From Gordonia hongkongensis (GTDB lineage: Bacteria; Actinomycetota; Actinomycetes; Mycobacteriales; Mycobacteriaceae), in assembly GCF_023078355.1 (NCBI RefSeq), contig NZ_CP095552.1, forward strand, positions 1,364,001 to 1,428,000: DNA of 64,000 nt, written 5' to 3'. The position numbers and the translations under genes are program-made. This document shows, piece after piece, positions 29,085-38,300 of this stretch. The notes under the pieces are model-generated. The model was not told the DNA's origin and did not search any database. It saw only the letters and a list, made by a program, of their open reading frames with translations. Every line of letters begins with the position of its first letter. Position 1 is the stretch's first letter.

Positions 29085-29932
29085 GATCCGGGCACCAGCT
29101 GCGCGGCCAGGTCCACCGCGCCCGCGGCGAGGACCGCCACCACGGGGTAGCCGCCGGTGACCGGGTGATCGGCGAGGAAGATCACCGGACGGCCGCTGGG
29201 CGGGACCTGGACCGACCCGTGGGCGATCCCCTCCGAACGGAGCTCGGCGGCGCCGGCGCGATGGGCGAGGAGCGGCTGCGCCGACCCCTCCGCGCGGTCG
29301 ATCCGCACCCCGACCCGATTGCTGTCGGACCCGACCAGCCACGTTCCGACGAACAGATCGGACGGCGACTCGAGATGCCCGGCCCGCGGACCCTCGTGGC
29401 ACTCCAGCGCGACGACAGGAGGGTGGTCGCGGTCTGCGGGGGCGGACAACGCGGTGGGCCAATCGCCCGCCGCATGGCCCACGGGCAGACGGTCGTCCGT
29501 GCCGAGAGGTGGCGGTCCGAGCCCGGACAGCGTATCGGTCGACCGGGAACCCAGTACGGGCTCGACGTCGATCCCACCCCGCACGGCGATGTAGTTGCGC
29601 AACCCCCAACCGGGGGTGTCGAGGGCCAGCTCGTCACCGGCGCGCAGCACCAGTGCCGCGGCGAGCCCCGCGGGGACCCCGTTGTGGCGCACCACGGTAT
29701 CCGCCCCGGTGACCGCGACCAGGACGTCGGCGTCGACGCGTGCCCGGAACCCGCCCATCGTCGTCTCGACGACTGCCGCCCACTCCGCGTTGCCCACAAG
29801 GCGATTGGCCAGCGCGAGGGCCCCACGATCAGCACCGCCGGAACCGGGGACACCGAGATCGGCGTAGCCGGGTCGGCCGTGGTCCTGAACAGTCGCGAGG
29901 GGTCCCGTCGCGAGAACGGTCAGCGAGGTCAT
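29060..29932 (-). CDS. pxpC: 5-oxoprolinase subunit C / biotin-dependent carboxyltransferase family (KipA-like)
   Basis: 290 residues. The start LTVLATGPLATVQDHGRPGY with GVPGSGGADRGALALANRLV is the PxpC/KipA/AHS2 signature, and HPVTGGYPVVAVLAAGAVDL is near the end. With PxpB and PxpA it hydrolyses 5-oxoproline to glutamate with ATP. The ATG at 29932 overlaps the pxpB stop (ATGA), so the two are coupled. No pxpA (LamB/YcsF) gene is adjacent in this window. Confidence 0.87.
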   Translation of the reverse strand: MTSLTVLATGPLATVQDHGRPGYADLGVPGSGGADRGALALANRLVGNAEWAAVVETTMGGFRARVDADVLVAVTGADTVVRHNGVPAGLAAALVLRAGDELALDTPGWGLRNYIAVRGGIDVEPVLGSRSTDTLSGLGPPPLGTDDRLPVGHAAGDWPTALSAPADRDHPPVVALECHEGPRAGHLESPSDLFVGTWLVGSDSNRVGVRIDRAEGSAQPLLAHRAGAAELRSEGIAHGSVQVPPSGRPVIFLADHPVTGGYPVVAVLAAGAVDLAAQLVPGSEIRFRRC

Positions 29933-30594
29933 GTGTCGTCGCGTCCGGCGTCGACGAAGCGGACCACCCGGCCCGCAGCGAGCCGGGCGGGGGGATCGGC
30001 ACCGGCATCCCACAGCCGAACATGGGTGCGGCCCAGCAACTGCCACCCGCCGGGACTCGACCTCGGGTACACCGCGCTGTACCCGGCGGCAATCGCGACC
30101 GACCCCTCCGGAACATTCGTGCGGGCCTCCCGGCGTCGGCCGACGGCGTCGAACGGATGCGCTGCCTCGTCGTCGGCGACGAGATACCCGAAACCCGGTG
30201 CGAAGCCCATGAACTGGACGCGCCATCGGGTGCGACAGTGCAGCCCGATCACCTCGTCGGTCGTCATCTCCAGTGCCGCAGCGACATCCGGGAGGTCGGC
30301 GCCGTCGTACGCGACCGGGATGACGATCTCGTCGGTGCTGTGGGTGTCGGGATCGGCCGCGCTCTTCCGACGCCGGAGCGCCCGGCGGACACCGAGTTCA
30401 TCCAGCCCGCGGCCGGGACGGGCCTGGACCAGGACGGTGTGCGCGCTGGGCACGAGGTCGGTGACCTCGGGGAGTTCACCACCCCGGATCGCTTCGCGGA
30501 GCGCCGCGACCGCGCTGAGTACCGCGGCCGACGGTGAGTCGTCGGCCGAGAAGTCGAGGACCACCGCGTCGGGGCCCGCCGGCAGCTCGTGCAT
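29929..30594 (-). CDS. pxpB: 5-oxoprolinase subunit B (KipI/AHS1-like)
   Basis: 221 residues, the AHS1 domain. Diagnostic blocks are EIVIPVAYDGADLPDVAA, MTTDEVIGLHC, VQFMGFAPGFGYL and PGGWQLLGRTHVRLWD. In Bacillus KipI also inhibits a sporulation kinase, but in general the pair acts in 5-oxoproline recycling. It is divergent from the PfkB kinase at 30,720 and overlaps pxpC by four bases. Confidence 0.87.
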   Translation of the reverse strand: MHELPAGPDAVVLDFSADDSPSAAVLSAVAALREAIRGGELPEVTDLVPSAHTVLVQARPGRGLDELGVRRALRRRKSAADPDTHSTDEIVIPVAYDGADLPDVAAALEMTTDEVIGLHCRTRWRVQFMGFAPGFGYLVADDEAAHPFDAVGRRREARTNVPEGSVAIAAGYSAVYPRSSPGGWQLLGRTHVRLWDAGADPPARLAAGRVVRFVDAGRDDT

Positions 30595-30719
30595 CCAACG
30601 AACTTACCCCGCGCGACACGGTGTCCCACCGATTGAACTCGGGCGGAGGGGCCTGCGTCCGGTGGCAGACTCAGAGAGGACGGGCGCGGGATGGCCGACG
30701 CGGAACGTGAGGAGAGACA

Positions 30720-31670
30720 GTGAGAGAGATCGTCGTCTGCGGTGAGGCGCTCGTCGATGTCGTACAGCAGGGCGGTGGCCGGCACGACGCGACCGCCGGC
30801 GGTCTCGCGCCGCTCCAGCCGGCACTGGGTGGCGGCCCGTTCAACGTCGCAATTACGCTGGGACGGTTGGGGAGTGCGGTCTCACTGCTGTCCGCGGTGT
30901 CCACCGACACCTATGGCGATGCGGTCCTCGACGCACTCCGGGCCGCCGGCGTGGGAACCGCGTTGGTCCAGCGTCGTGACGAGCCCACCTCGTTGGCCCT
31001 GGCGACCATCGCCGACGACGGTTCGGCGCACTACTCCTTCTATGTGGAGGGCACCGCGGATCGCGCGATCGGCGATCCCGGCGCACTGCCGCCGACGGTC
31101 GCGGCGGTGACCTTCGGAACCCTCTCGCTGGTCCTGGAACCCGGTGCCACGGTGTACGAGAACCTGATGCGCAGATGCCGGGCCGAGGGCCGAGTCGTGG
31201 TGTTGGACCCGAACATCCGGCCCGCGGTCATCGCCGACCCCGAGGCCTATCGACGGCGCTTCCGGAGCTGGATGTCGTCGGTGGACGTGGTCAAACTGTC
31301 CGACGAGGACGCGGCCTGGCTCAACAAGGGGTCCGCGGGGAGTTCGACGACAGACTGGCTGGCCGACGGCGTCGCCGCGGTGGTCACCACGGCGGGAGCC
31401 GCGGGCATCACCGTTCGCACCGCGGCCGGTGAGGTGACCGCACCGGCTCCGGCCGTCGATGTCGTCGACACGATCGGCGCCGGGGACAGCGTGCTCGGGG
31501 GCCTCGTCAACCACCTGGATCGGCGTGGTCGACTCACGCCCGGAGCAGTGCGTTCCCTGACCCTCCAGCAGTGGCGGGAAGCGGCTGAATTCGCAGCTCA
31601 CGTGGCTGCGGTGACGGTCTCGAGGCCCGGCGCCGACCCTCCGTGGGCGGGCGAGCTGAGAAGCGACTAG
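30720..31670 (+). CDS. PfkB-family carbohydrate kinase (fructokinase-like)
   Basis: 316 residues from GTG at 30720 preceded by GAGGAGAG. Ribokinase-fold motifs are present: GEALVDVV, GGGPFNVAITLGRLG and the C-terminal VDTIGAGDSVLGGLVNHL, where the Asp of GAGD is the catalytic base. It phosphorylates a sugar, fructose being the best guess from overall similarity; ribose or another substrate is possible. A citrate synthase gene follows after 61 bases. Confidence 0.87.
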   Translation: MREIVVCGEALVDVVQQGGGRHDATAGGLAPLQPALGGGPFNVAITLGRLGSAVSLLSAVSTDTYGDAVLDALRAAGVGTALVQRRDEPTSLALATIADDGSAHYSFYVEGTADRAIGDPGALPPTVAAVTFGTLSLVLEPGATVYENLMRRCRAEGRVVVLDPNIRPAVIADPEAYRRRFRSWMSSVDVVKLSDEDAAWLNKGSAGSSTTDWLADGVAAVVTTAGAAGITVRTAAGEVTAPAPAVDVVDTIGAGDSVLGGLVNHLDRRGRLTPGAVRSLTLQQWREAAEFAAHVAAVTVSRPGADPPWAGELRSD

Positions 31671-31731
31671 GTTGTACCTGTGTGTCCTACCCGGTCACTG
31701 TAAAAATCTCTGATCTGAATAAGGGGTTCGT

Positions 31732-33054
31732 GTGTCTGCTGAAACAGTCCCAGCCGACCAGGCGTCCGACACGGCCTCAGCGACCTTCACCTACCCCGGT
31801 GGACAGCTGGAGCTCCCGATCCTGAAGGCCACCGAGGGCACCGACTCGGTCGCGCTCGGCAAATTCCTGGCCGAGACCAATCTGACCACCTTCGACGGTG
31901 GCTTCGTGAACACCGCGTCGACCAAGTCGGCCATCACCTACATCGACGGTGACGCCGGCATCCTGCGCTACCGCGGAATCCCGATCGACCAGCTGGCCGA
32001 GAAGTCGACCTTCATCGAGGTGAGCTACCTGCTCATCTACGGGGAGCTCCCGACTCCGTCGCAGCTCGAGGACTTCACCACCAAGATCCAGCGCCACACC
32101 CTCCTGCACGAGGATCTCAAGCGCTTCTTCGACGGATTCCCCCGCAACGCGCACCCGATGCCGGTGCTGTCGAGTGCGGTCAACGCGCTGTCGGCCTACT
32201 ACCAGGACTCGCTCGATCCCAAGGACGACGAGCAGGTCGAGCTGTCGACGATCCGCCTCCTCGCGAAGCTGCCGACCATCGCGGCGTACGCGTACAAGAA
32301 GTCGGCGGGACAGCCGTTCCTGTATCCCGACAACTCGCTGAGCCTCGTCGAGAACTTCCTGCGGATGACCTTCGGCTTCCCCGCGGAGCCCTACGAGGTC
32401 AACCCCGAGGTCGCCAAGGCCCTCGACATGCTGTTCATCCTGCATGCCGATCACGAGCAGAACTGTTCCACCTCGACCGTCCGCCTGGTGGGCTCGTCGC
32501 AGGCCAACCTGTTCACGTCGATCTCCGGCGGCATCAACGCGCTCTGGGGCCCGCTGCACGGCGGCGCCAACCAGGCCGTGCTCGAGATGCTCGACGACAT
32601 CCGGGCCGACGGTGGCGACACCAAGGACTTCATGAAGCGGGTGAAGAACAAGGAGGCCGGCGTCAAGCTGATGGGCTTCGGTCACCGCGTCTACAAGAAC
32701 TACGACCCGCGCGCCGCCATCGTGAAGAAGACCGCCGACACGATCCTGGAATCGCTTGGCGTGCAGGACGACCTGCTCGACATCGCCAAGGGTCTCGAAG
32801 AGGTCGCCCTCAACGACGACTACTTCATCGAGCGCAAGCTGTACCCGAACGTGGATTTCTACACCGGTGTCATCTACCGTGCGATGGGCTTCCCGACGCG
32901 CATGTTCACCGTGCTGTTCGCGCTGGGACGCCTGCCGGGATGGATCGCGCACTGGCGCGAGATGCACGAGGACCCGACCACCAAGATCGGCCGTCCGCGT
33001 CAGCTCTACACCGGCTACACCGAACGCGACTACGTGCAGATGGGCGATCGCTGA
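31732..33054 (+). CDS. gltA: Citrate synthase, TCA cycle
   Basis: 440 residues, the full-length bacterial type I/II enzyme (M. tuberculosis gltA2). GTG at 31732 follows AAGGGG by four bases. Active-site blocks are NCSTSTVRLVGSSQANLFTS, GPLHGGANQAVLEML and KLMGFGHRVYKNYDPRA, with the catalytic His in each of the last two, and IYRAMGFPTRMFTVLFALGR. Makes citrate from acetyl-CoA and oxaloacetate. It is the second citrate synthase in the window and likely the housekeeping one. Confidence 0.95.
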   Translation: MSAETVPADQASDTASATFTYPGGQLELPILKATEGTDSVALGKFLAETNLTTFDGGFVNTASTKSAITYIDGDAGILRYRGIPIDQLAEKSTFIEVSYLLIYGELPTPSQLEDFTTKIQRHTLLHEDLKRFFDGFPRNAHPMPVLSSAVNALSAYYQDSLDPKDDEQVELSTIRLLAKLPTIAAYAYKKSAGQPFLYPDNSLSLVENFLRMTFGFPAEPYEVNPEVAKALDMLFILHADHEQNCSTSTVRLVGSSQANLFTSISGGINALWGPLHGGANQAVLEMLDDIRADGGDTKDFMKRVKNKEAGVKLMGFGHRVYKNYDPRAAIVKKTADTILESLGVQDDLLDIAKGLEEVALNDDYFIERKLYPNVDFYTGVIYRAMGFPTRMFTVLFALGRLPGWIAHWREMHEDPTTKIGRPRQLYTGYTERDYVQMGDR

Positions 33055-33110
33055 GCGACCGTTCCGACGCACCGCCTGACCGCCGAACACCCGACTCAAA
33101 GGAGAGTCCA

Positions 33111-33479
33111 GTGACCAGCACCGAGAAGCCAGTGGTCGAGTTCCAGGCGGGACCCCCGCCGACCGACCTCACCATCTCCGACCTCATCGTCGGCGAGGGC
33201 GAGGAAGCCGCTCGCGGCGGCATCGTCGACGTCCACTACGTCGGGGTCGACTACGAGACGGGCGAAGAGTTCGATTCGTCGTGGGATCGCGGCCAGTCGG
33301 CCAACTTCCCGCTGGACCGGTTGATCCCGGGCTGGCAGGAAGGCATCCCCGGGATGAAGGTCGGCGGACGCCGCCAGCTGACGGTTCCGCCCGAGCTGGC
33401 CTACGGCTCGGCCGGTGCCGGACACCGTCTCTCGGGACGGACCCTCGTGTTCGTCATCGACCTGCTCGGAGTGGGCTGA
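33111..33479 (+). CDS. FKBP-type peptidyl-prolyl isomerase
   Basis: 122 residues, a single FKBP domain without signal peptide, hence cytoplasmic. GTG at 33111 follows AAAGGAGAG. The fold is clear from VDVHYVGVDYETGEEFDSSW, LIPGWQEGIPGMKVGGRRQL and PPELAYGSAGAG. It catalyses cis-trans isomerisation of prolyl bonds in folding proteins. The gene follows gltA by 56 bases, a conserved pair in mycolic actinobacteria by recall, and overlaps the next start. Confidence 0.9.
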   Translation: MTSTEKPVVEFQAGPPPTDLTISDLIVGEGEEAARGGIVDVHYVGVDYETGEEFDSSWDRGQSANFPLDRLIPGWQEGIPGMKVGGRRQLTVPPELAYGSAGAGHRLSGRTLVFVIDLLGVG

Positions 33480-34783
33480 CGTCCGCCACCGAACTGGTCT
33501 GGCTCAGGCGCGATCTACGCCTGAGTGACCTCCCGCCGCTCGCCGCGGCCGCCTCGAGGACCGATTCGTCGGTCCTCGTGTGCTTCGTGGTGGACCCGCG
33601 GCTGGAGAAGTCCGCGGGCGAGCGGCGGCTCGCGTTCCTGTTCGACTCCCTGCGGGAACTGGACGACAAGCTCGACGGCAAGCTGCTCGTCGTGCGGGGC
33701 CGACCCGAGGTCGAGATCCCGAAGCTGGCCCGGGCGGTCGACGCCGAACGGGTGCACATCTCCGAGGACTTCGCCCCGTTCGGCCGCCGACGCGACGAGG
33801 CCGTCGCCGACGCGCTCGGCGACATCGAGCTCGTGGCCACCGGGTCGCCGTACCTCGTCTCACCCGGTCGTGTCACCAAAGACGACGGCGAGCCGTACAA
33901 GGTCTTCACCCCGTACTTCAAGCGGTGGCGTGACCACGGCTGGCGTGCGCCCGCCGACTCGTCGGTGCCTGCGAAGAAGATCGTCGATCCGTCCGAGCTG
34001 ACGAAGACCGGGCGCATCAAGATACCGAAGTCGCCGACCGGGTTGTCGTTGCCCGCCGGTGAGGACGCGGCGCTCGAGCGGTGGGCCGAGTACGTCGACG
34101 ACGGTCTCGCCGACTACGACTCCGGCCGCAACGATCCCGCGGGTGACAGCACCAGCCGGATGTCGGCGTATCTCAAGTACGGCAACATCCATCCCCGCAC
34201 GATGGTCGCCGATCTCGGCAAGGGTAAGGGGCCGCAAGCGTATCTACGCGAACTCGCCTTCCGCGACTTCTACGCCGACGTGCTGTTCCACTGGCCACAT
34301 AGCTTGTGGCACAACTGGAATCGACAGTTCGACGGCATCGACCTCGACACCGACAAGAAGGCCTACGAGCGTTTCGACGCATGGAAGGCAGGGCGTACCG
34401 GTTTTCCGCTCGTCGACGCCGGGATGCGTCAGCTCGCGGAGACCGGGTACATGCACAATCGGGTGCGCATGGTGACCGCGTCCTTCCTCGTCAAGGACCT
34501 GCACCTGCCGTGGTGGTGGGGAGCGGAATGGTTCCTCGAGCAGCTCATCGACGGTGACATGGCGTCGAACAACCACGGCTGGCAGTGGGCCGCCGGTACG
34601 GGAACCGATGCGGCGCCGTACTTCCGGGTGTTCAACCCCGAGGCGCAGGCCAAGAAGTTCGATCCCGACGGCGAGTACGTCCGACGCTGGGTCGGTGACG
34701 TCGACGCCGACGACTATCCCGAGCCGATGGTCGATCACAAGGCCGAGCGCGAGGAAGCGCTCCGGCGTTTCGGCCAGATCTAG
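33476..34783 (+). CDS. phr: Deoxyribodipyrimidine photolyase (DNA repair), apparent CTG start
   Basis: 435 residues. The N-terminal antenna domain starts ELVWLRRDLRLSDLPPL; the FAD domain has RMSAYLKYGNIHPRT, ELAFRDFYADVLFH, GFPLVDAGMRQL and NNHGWQWAAGTGTDAAPYFR. All are standard CPD photolyase features, so it repairs UV dimers with light. No ATG, GTG or TTG occurs in frame between 33281 and the conserved start. A CTG at 33476 overlaps the FKBP stop as CTGA, the same geometry as the ATGA/GTGA couplings elsewhere in the window, so CTG is proposed as the start. Confidence 0.88.
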   Translation: MTSATELVWLRRDLRLSDLPPLAAAASRTDSSVLVCFVVDPRLEKSAGERRLAFLFDSLRELDDKLDGKLLVVRGRPEVEIPKLARAVDAERVHISEDFAPFGRRRDEAVADALGDIELVATGSPYLVSPGRVTKDDGEPYKVFTPYFKRWRDHGWRAPADSSVPAKKIVDPSELTKTGRIKIPKSPTGLSLPAGEDAALERWAEYVDDGLADYDSGRNDPAGDSTSRMSAYLKYGNIHPRTMVADLGKGKGPQAYLRELAFRDFYADVLFHWPHSLWHNWNRQFDGIDLDTDKKAYERFDAWKAGRTGFPLVDAGMRQLAETGYMHNRVRMVTASFLVKDLHLPWWWGAEWFLEQLIDGDMASNNHGWQWAAGTGTDAAPYFRVFNPEAQAKKFDPDGEYVRRWVGDVDADDYPEPMVDHKAEREEALRRFGQI

Positions 34784-34805
34784 CTGATCTCAGAGGACGA
34801 GTCCG

Positions 34806-35846
34806 TCAGAATGGTGGCGGGTTCTCGAGGAAGTCGCGACGGTCGGCTTCGAGTTCGGCCTCGCGTCGTTTCTTGTTTCGGGCGCGTTCTTGTCGCCGGC
34901 GGGCCAGTTTGGCGTCCAGTCGGCTGTGTGTGCGCTCTGGGTTGTCGGTGGTGATCACCCGCGGGGTGGGTGGGGCTTGGGCGGCTTGGTCGAACCGGAT
35001 CCGCCGCAGGTTGGGGAAGGTGTCTTCCAGCGTTTCGGCATCCCCGGGCAGGGTGACCCCTTCGGGGGTCTCGTAGTCGGTGACCAGGCGTCCGTCGTCG
35101 TCGCGGTACTGCACATCGACCCAGTCCCCGTGGGTTTTCAACAGGTGACCGGGGCGGCATTTGGCGTTGAGGTTCTCACTCGACGTCGCCCCACCGCGGG
35201 CGGGGTCGGTGTGGTCGTATTTGGTGACGTGGTCGAGATCGCACGCGAACGCTGAACGGGTGCAGCCGGGTTCGGTGCAGTATCCGTCCCGCACGCGTAC
35301 GAAGTCGGCGCACGACGTGGTCGGCCGGTACCCGTTGCCGGGGTGCGTAGCCGGATACACCACCGCGACACTCGCGGTGGTCTCGACGGGTCGATCGGGT
35401 TCGGCTGCGTCCGTCTCGTTTTCGCCGTGTGCGCCGGTCGTGTCATCGTCGGCGCGGGTGTCCTCGGTTGGTGCCGGGCGCTGGGCGCTCCGCCGCTGGT
35501 CATCGTCATTGTTGCTGCCGGTCACGTAGGTGGGTTGGGTGCGGGCGGGGGTGACCGGGGACAGCGTGGCGTCGGGGCGGGCGGCGAGGTCACGGACATG
35601 CTCATCGCTGATGATGCCGTGCTCGTCGAGGAACCCCACCCCGGGCGCCCCGGCCAGGGTGGCGGCATCGGTCACCACATGAATCACGACCTCGGCGCGG
35701 ATCGCGTCGAGCACACTCTGCGGATCCGGGATGTCGGCGGTGCACGGCTGTTCGTTGTCGCATTGGCACTCGAATGGCGTGCGGGTCAGCAGGGCGAACA
35801 TCGCATCGGATCGTCGTATCCCCTGGGTGCGGCCGTCTCGCTTACA
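34806..35846 (-). pseudogene. 3' half of DUF222/HNH gene split by IS3 element
   Basis: This part encodes the last about 346 residues of a DUF222/HNH protein, with the nuclease motif YCTEPGCTRSAFACDLDHVTKYDHTDP and NLNAKCRPGHLLKTHGDW. It is in frame from the insertion edge (CKRDGRTQGIRRSDAMFALL), but its own start was lost; an internal ATG at 35801 could give a truncated protein. The 5' half lies at 37208-37933. Removing the IS and one GAC repeat restores one open frame of about 588 residues. Confidence 0.9.
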
Positions 35847-35853
35847 GACTGAA

Positions 35854-36846
35854 TCACCCTAGGTTTTGTGCCGCCTCCAATGTGGGCTGGTCCTCGGGGC
35901 CGAGGCCAGCGTAGTGAAGCGTTTCGAGCTCGGTCGGGGGGATCTGGCCGATACTCGAGTGCAGCCTGCTGTTGTTGTACCAGTCGACCCAACCAGCGGT
36001 CGCGAACTCGACGTCGGAGACTGTCTTGTACGGACCGGAGTGGAAGATCGTGGTCCGGATGCACTCGGTCTTGTACAAGCCGTTCACCGACTCGGCCAGC
36101 GCGTTGTCGTAGGCGTCCCCGACCGTTCCGATCGACGCGGCGATGTCTTCGAGTCGCAGACGTTCAGTCAGTGTAACCGATGTGTACTGACTTCCCGCAT
36201 CCGAATGATGAATCAGCTCAGCAGCTTTCACCGGATGCCCTTCCCGCTTGCGCTGCCACAGCGCCATCCGAAGCGGGACCGTCACCAGCTCGACTGTCTT
36301 CGATGTCGATGCGTGCCACGCCACGATTCGACGGGAGAACACGTCGATGATGAACACCACGTACACCCACCCAGCCCAGGTCCGGCAGTAGGTGAAATCG
36401 GTCACCCAGACCCGGTTCGGTTCGGCGGCACTGAACTGTCGGTTCAGCAAATCCTCCGCGCGTACACCGTCAGCGGAGCGGACGGTCGTGCGGACCCCTT
36501 TGGATCTTCGAATTCCGTTGTGGCCTAGCATTTTCATTGCTCGATCAACAGCACCATACGACACCCCCGGCAGCATTGTGCGGTGCAGATGGGCGCGCAT
36601 CTTCACCCGCCCGTAGAGGCCCTCGGGAGTCATCTTCCGTCGGCCGTCGTCATCGGTGCGCCAGACGACATTGCGCACCGCATCGACGACGTGAGCGTCG
36701 GAGACGGTACGAGCAGCAGGCATTCGTGTTCGCCATGCCCGGTAGGTTCGTGCGGCAACCATGCAGCCCTGCTCACGCAGGACCCGGCAGATCGACTCGA
36801 CCGCAAAACCGTTGCTGCGCATCTGATCTATGAACGCCACGATCAT
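35854..36846 (-). CDS. IS3-family transposase orfB (DDE integrase domain)
   Basis: 330 residues. The DDE triad is visible: Asp in VWVTDFTYCRTWAGWVYVV, Asp in IHHSDAGSQYTS and Glu in DNALAESVNGLYKTE. An N-terminal HTH_21 segment precedes it (GVRTTVRSADGVRAEDLLNR region is the linker). Its ATG at 36846 overlaps the orfA stop as ATGA, allowing coupled translation or a frameshifted OrfAB fusion. The stop codon lies inside the terminal inverted repeat. Confidence 0.95.
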   Translation of the reverse strand: MIVAFIDQMRSNGFAVESICRVLREQGCMVAARTYRAWRTRMPAARTVSDAHVVDAVRNVVWRTDDDGRRKMTPEGLYGRVKMRAHLHRTMLPGVSYGAVDRAMKMLGHNGIRRSKGVRTTVRSADGVRAEDLLNRQFSAAEPNRVWVTDFTYCRTWAGWVYVVFIIDVFSRRIVAWHASTSKTVELVTVPLRMALWQRKREGHPVKAAELIHHSDAGSQYTSVTLTERLRLEDIAASIGTVGDAYDNALAESVNGLYKTECIRTTIFHSGPYKTVSDVEFATAGWVDWYNNSRLHSSIGQIPPTELETLHYAGLGPEDQPTLEAAQNLG

Positions 36847-37154
36847 CGGTTGCGGGGGTCGAGTTCCCCCGCGAAGAAAGTCGTCGCTGCTTTCAGAATG
36901 GCAACGTCTTCTCGCAGCTGCTTGTTCTCCGCCTTGAGGTGCTTGATCTCGGCGGACTCCTTCGAGGTGGTCCCGGAGCGGGCGCCGGCATCGACTTGGG
37001 CCTGCACGGCCCAGCGGCGTACCGTCTCCCCGCCGACACCGACTTGCTTGGCGATCGCTTCGGCAGCGGCAGTCAACGACGTGTACTCGCCGCCGTGGGC
37101 CTCCAGCAGCCGCAAGGCCCTCGAACGGACCTCTGGGTCGATTTTCTTAGGCAT
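36843..37154 (-). CDS. IS3-family transposase orfA (helix-turn-helix)
   Basis: 103 residues. The N-terminal helix-turn-helix (LTAAAEAIAKQVGVGGETVR) binds the inverted repeats, and a leucine zipper (IKHLKAENKQLREDVAILKA) allows oligomer formation, both typical of IS3 OrfA. It ends LDPRNR at the overlap with orfB. Confidence 0.93.
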   Translation of the reverse strand: MPKKIDPEVRSRALRLLEAHGGEYTSLTAAAEAIAKQVGVGGETVRRWAVQAQVDAGARSGTTSKESAEIKHLKAENKQLREDVAILKAATTFFAGELDPRNR

Positions 37155-37207
37155 GTGCTCATCCTTCCTGACTCAGAAGGAAGCGGCATCAAACCTGGGG
37201 TGATTCA

Positions 37208-37933
37208 GACGGAGTCGGCGAGGATGGCGACGGCTTTGGCCGAGATCCGCACGTTTTCCGCCGACATCACCGCGGTGAGTTCGGCGGTGCCGTCGGGCAG
37301 TTCGTGGGTCCACACCCCACGCTGATCCATCGCGTCTTTACGGCGTTCCCGCACCGCGTCGGGGTCGTGGCGGAACACGAGGCGGTCGACCATGTCCCGC
37401 AACCGGGCCCGATCCCACACACCTGTCCGGCGGCGCACCGTGTCGGCGATCTCGGCATCCAACGCGGGGGTGATCGGGTCATCGGCGGGGATCAACTCGG
37501 TGCGGGAGATGACCAACCGGATCTGCCACTGCGACAGGATCCCGTCACGCAACGTGTCGGCAACCTCGGGGAGCCGGTCGCGTAGTGCGATGGCCTCGTC
37601 GATCAGTGTTTCGGCGTGCCGGCGGGACACCCCGGCTTGGCGGGCGATGCGGGCGGCGCAGTCGGCGTGGCCGTCCATGACGAACCCCTGCGCGCTGGTG
37701 GTGATCAGGCGGTCGGTCATCACCGCGATCGTCTGATAGCGGTGCCAGGCGAGGTAGGACTCTCCTCGTCGGGTGGCGTCGAGGCCGGCCATCAACAACA
37801 CCATGTCGGTCTCGGCGGCGTGGGCAGGATCGACCCCGGCGACGTACTCGCCCGGTAGATCGGTCCACGCCTTCACCACGCCCCCCGACGCCTGTCCGAC
37901 CCACCCCTTTTCCGGGGTGTGTTCTGTTACCAA
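37208..37933 (-). pseudogene. 5' half of DUF222/HNH gene split by IS3 element
   Basis: The first 242 residues of a DUF222 protein (…RRTGVWDRARLRDMVDRLV is typical of the family), cut at ADSV where the IS supplies an immediate TGA. The only in-frame start near the beginning is TTG at 37933 (LVTEHTPEKG); GTG codons lie further inside. Its other half, with the HNH nuclease motif, lies at 34806-35846. This copy is distinct from the intact one at 4,488. Confidence 0.85.
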
Positions 37934-38265
37934 CCAATCTAAACCCGACCACCGACAGAAACCGGAGGGTCGACTCGCTGGTCGGTCTGGTAGTCAGAAG
38001 TATTGGTGTGCAGACCGATTCGTGGGATTTGGCCTGGAGCGGCTCGGTTCGTCTGGTCGCCAGGTGGTTTCGACTCGGCGCCTCGCTCCGCTCGGGGCCG
38101 GCTCAACCAGCGGGGGTGGGCGACTCGCCTAGCGGCTCGTTGCCGGCTCAACCAGCGGAGGGGGTGCCGGCTCAACCAGCGGAGGGGGTGCCGGCTCAAC
38201 CAGCGGAGGGGGTATCGGCTCAAACAGCGGAGGGGGGTATCGGCTCAACCAGCGGAGGGCGCGGC
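37934..38265. repeat. Intergenic region with 24-base tandem repeats
   Basis: No gene is seen. Five consecutive units close to GCCGGCTCAACCAGCGG-AGGGGGT occupy 38142-38262 with a 24-base period (one unit has an extra G), and a sixth partial copy lies at about 38098-38119. The words GGCTCAACCAGCGG and CCTCGCTCCGCTCGG resemble dispersed intergenic repeats common in Gordonia-type genomes, by recall. There are no spacers of variable sequence, so this is not CRISPR. Confidence 0.8.
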
Positions 38266-38300
38266 GAAGGGTCCTGTCACGCATCGCAACAGGACCCTTC
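38266..38300. terminator. Hairpin terminator after the ABC exporter operon
   Basis: GAAGGGTCCTGT (38266-38277) and ACAGGACCCTTC (38289-38300) make a perfect 12-base stem with an 11-base loop, 65 bases beyond the permease stop on the minus strand. It can act in both directions. Between it and the stop, a 27-base direct repeat (38301-38327 and 38337-38363) starts GTGACGCTCGCAAGC. Confidence 0.7.

Larger units (their letters stand above)
35847..37210 (-). mobile_element. IS3-family insertion sequence, 1,358 bp, with GAC target duplication
   Basis: The element spans 35850-37207. Its ends are 29-base inverted repeats beginning TGAATCACCC, identical at 25 of 29 positions (35850-35878 and 37179-37207). 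The 3-base target duplication GAC stands at 35847-35849 and 37208-37210. It holds the two usual orfs, orfA (36843-37154) and orfB (35854-36846), on the minus strand. Both appear intact, and the flanking gene is otherwise undamaged, so the insertion looks recent. Confidence 0.95.

Noticed and set aside
38142..38262. Regular 24-base repeats considered as a CRISPR array
   Set aside because: Units abut directly with no unique spacers, and no cas genes are near.
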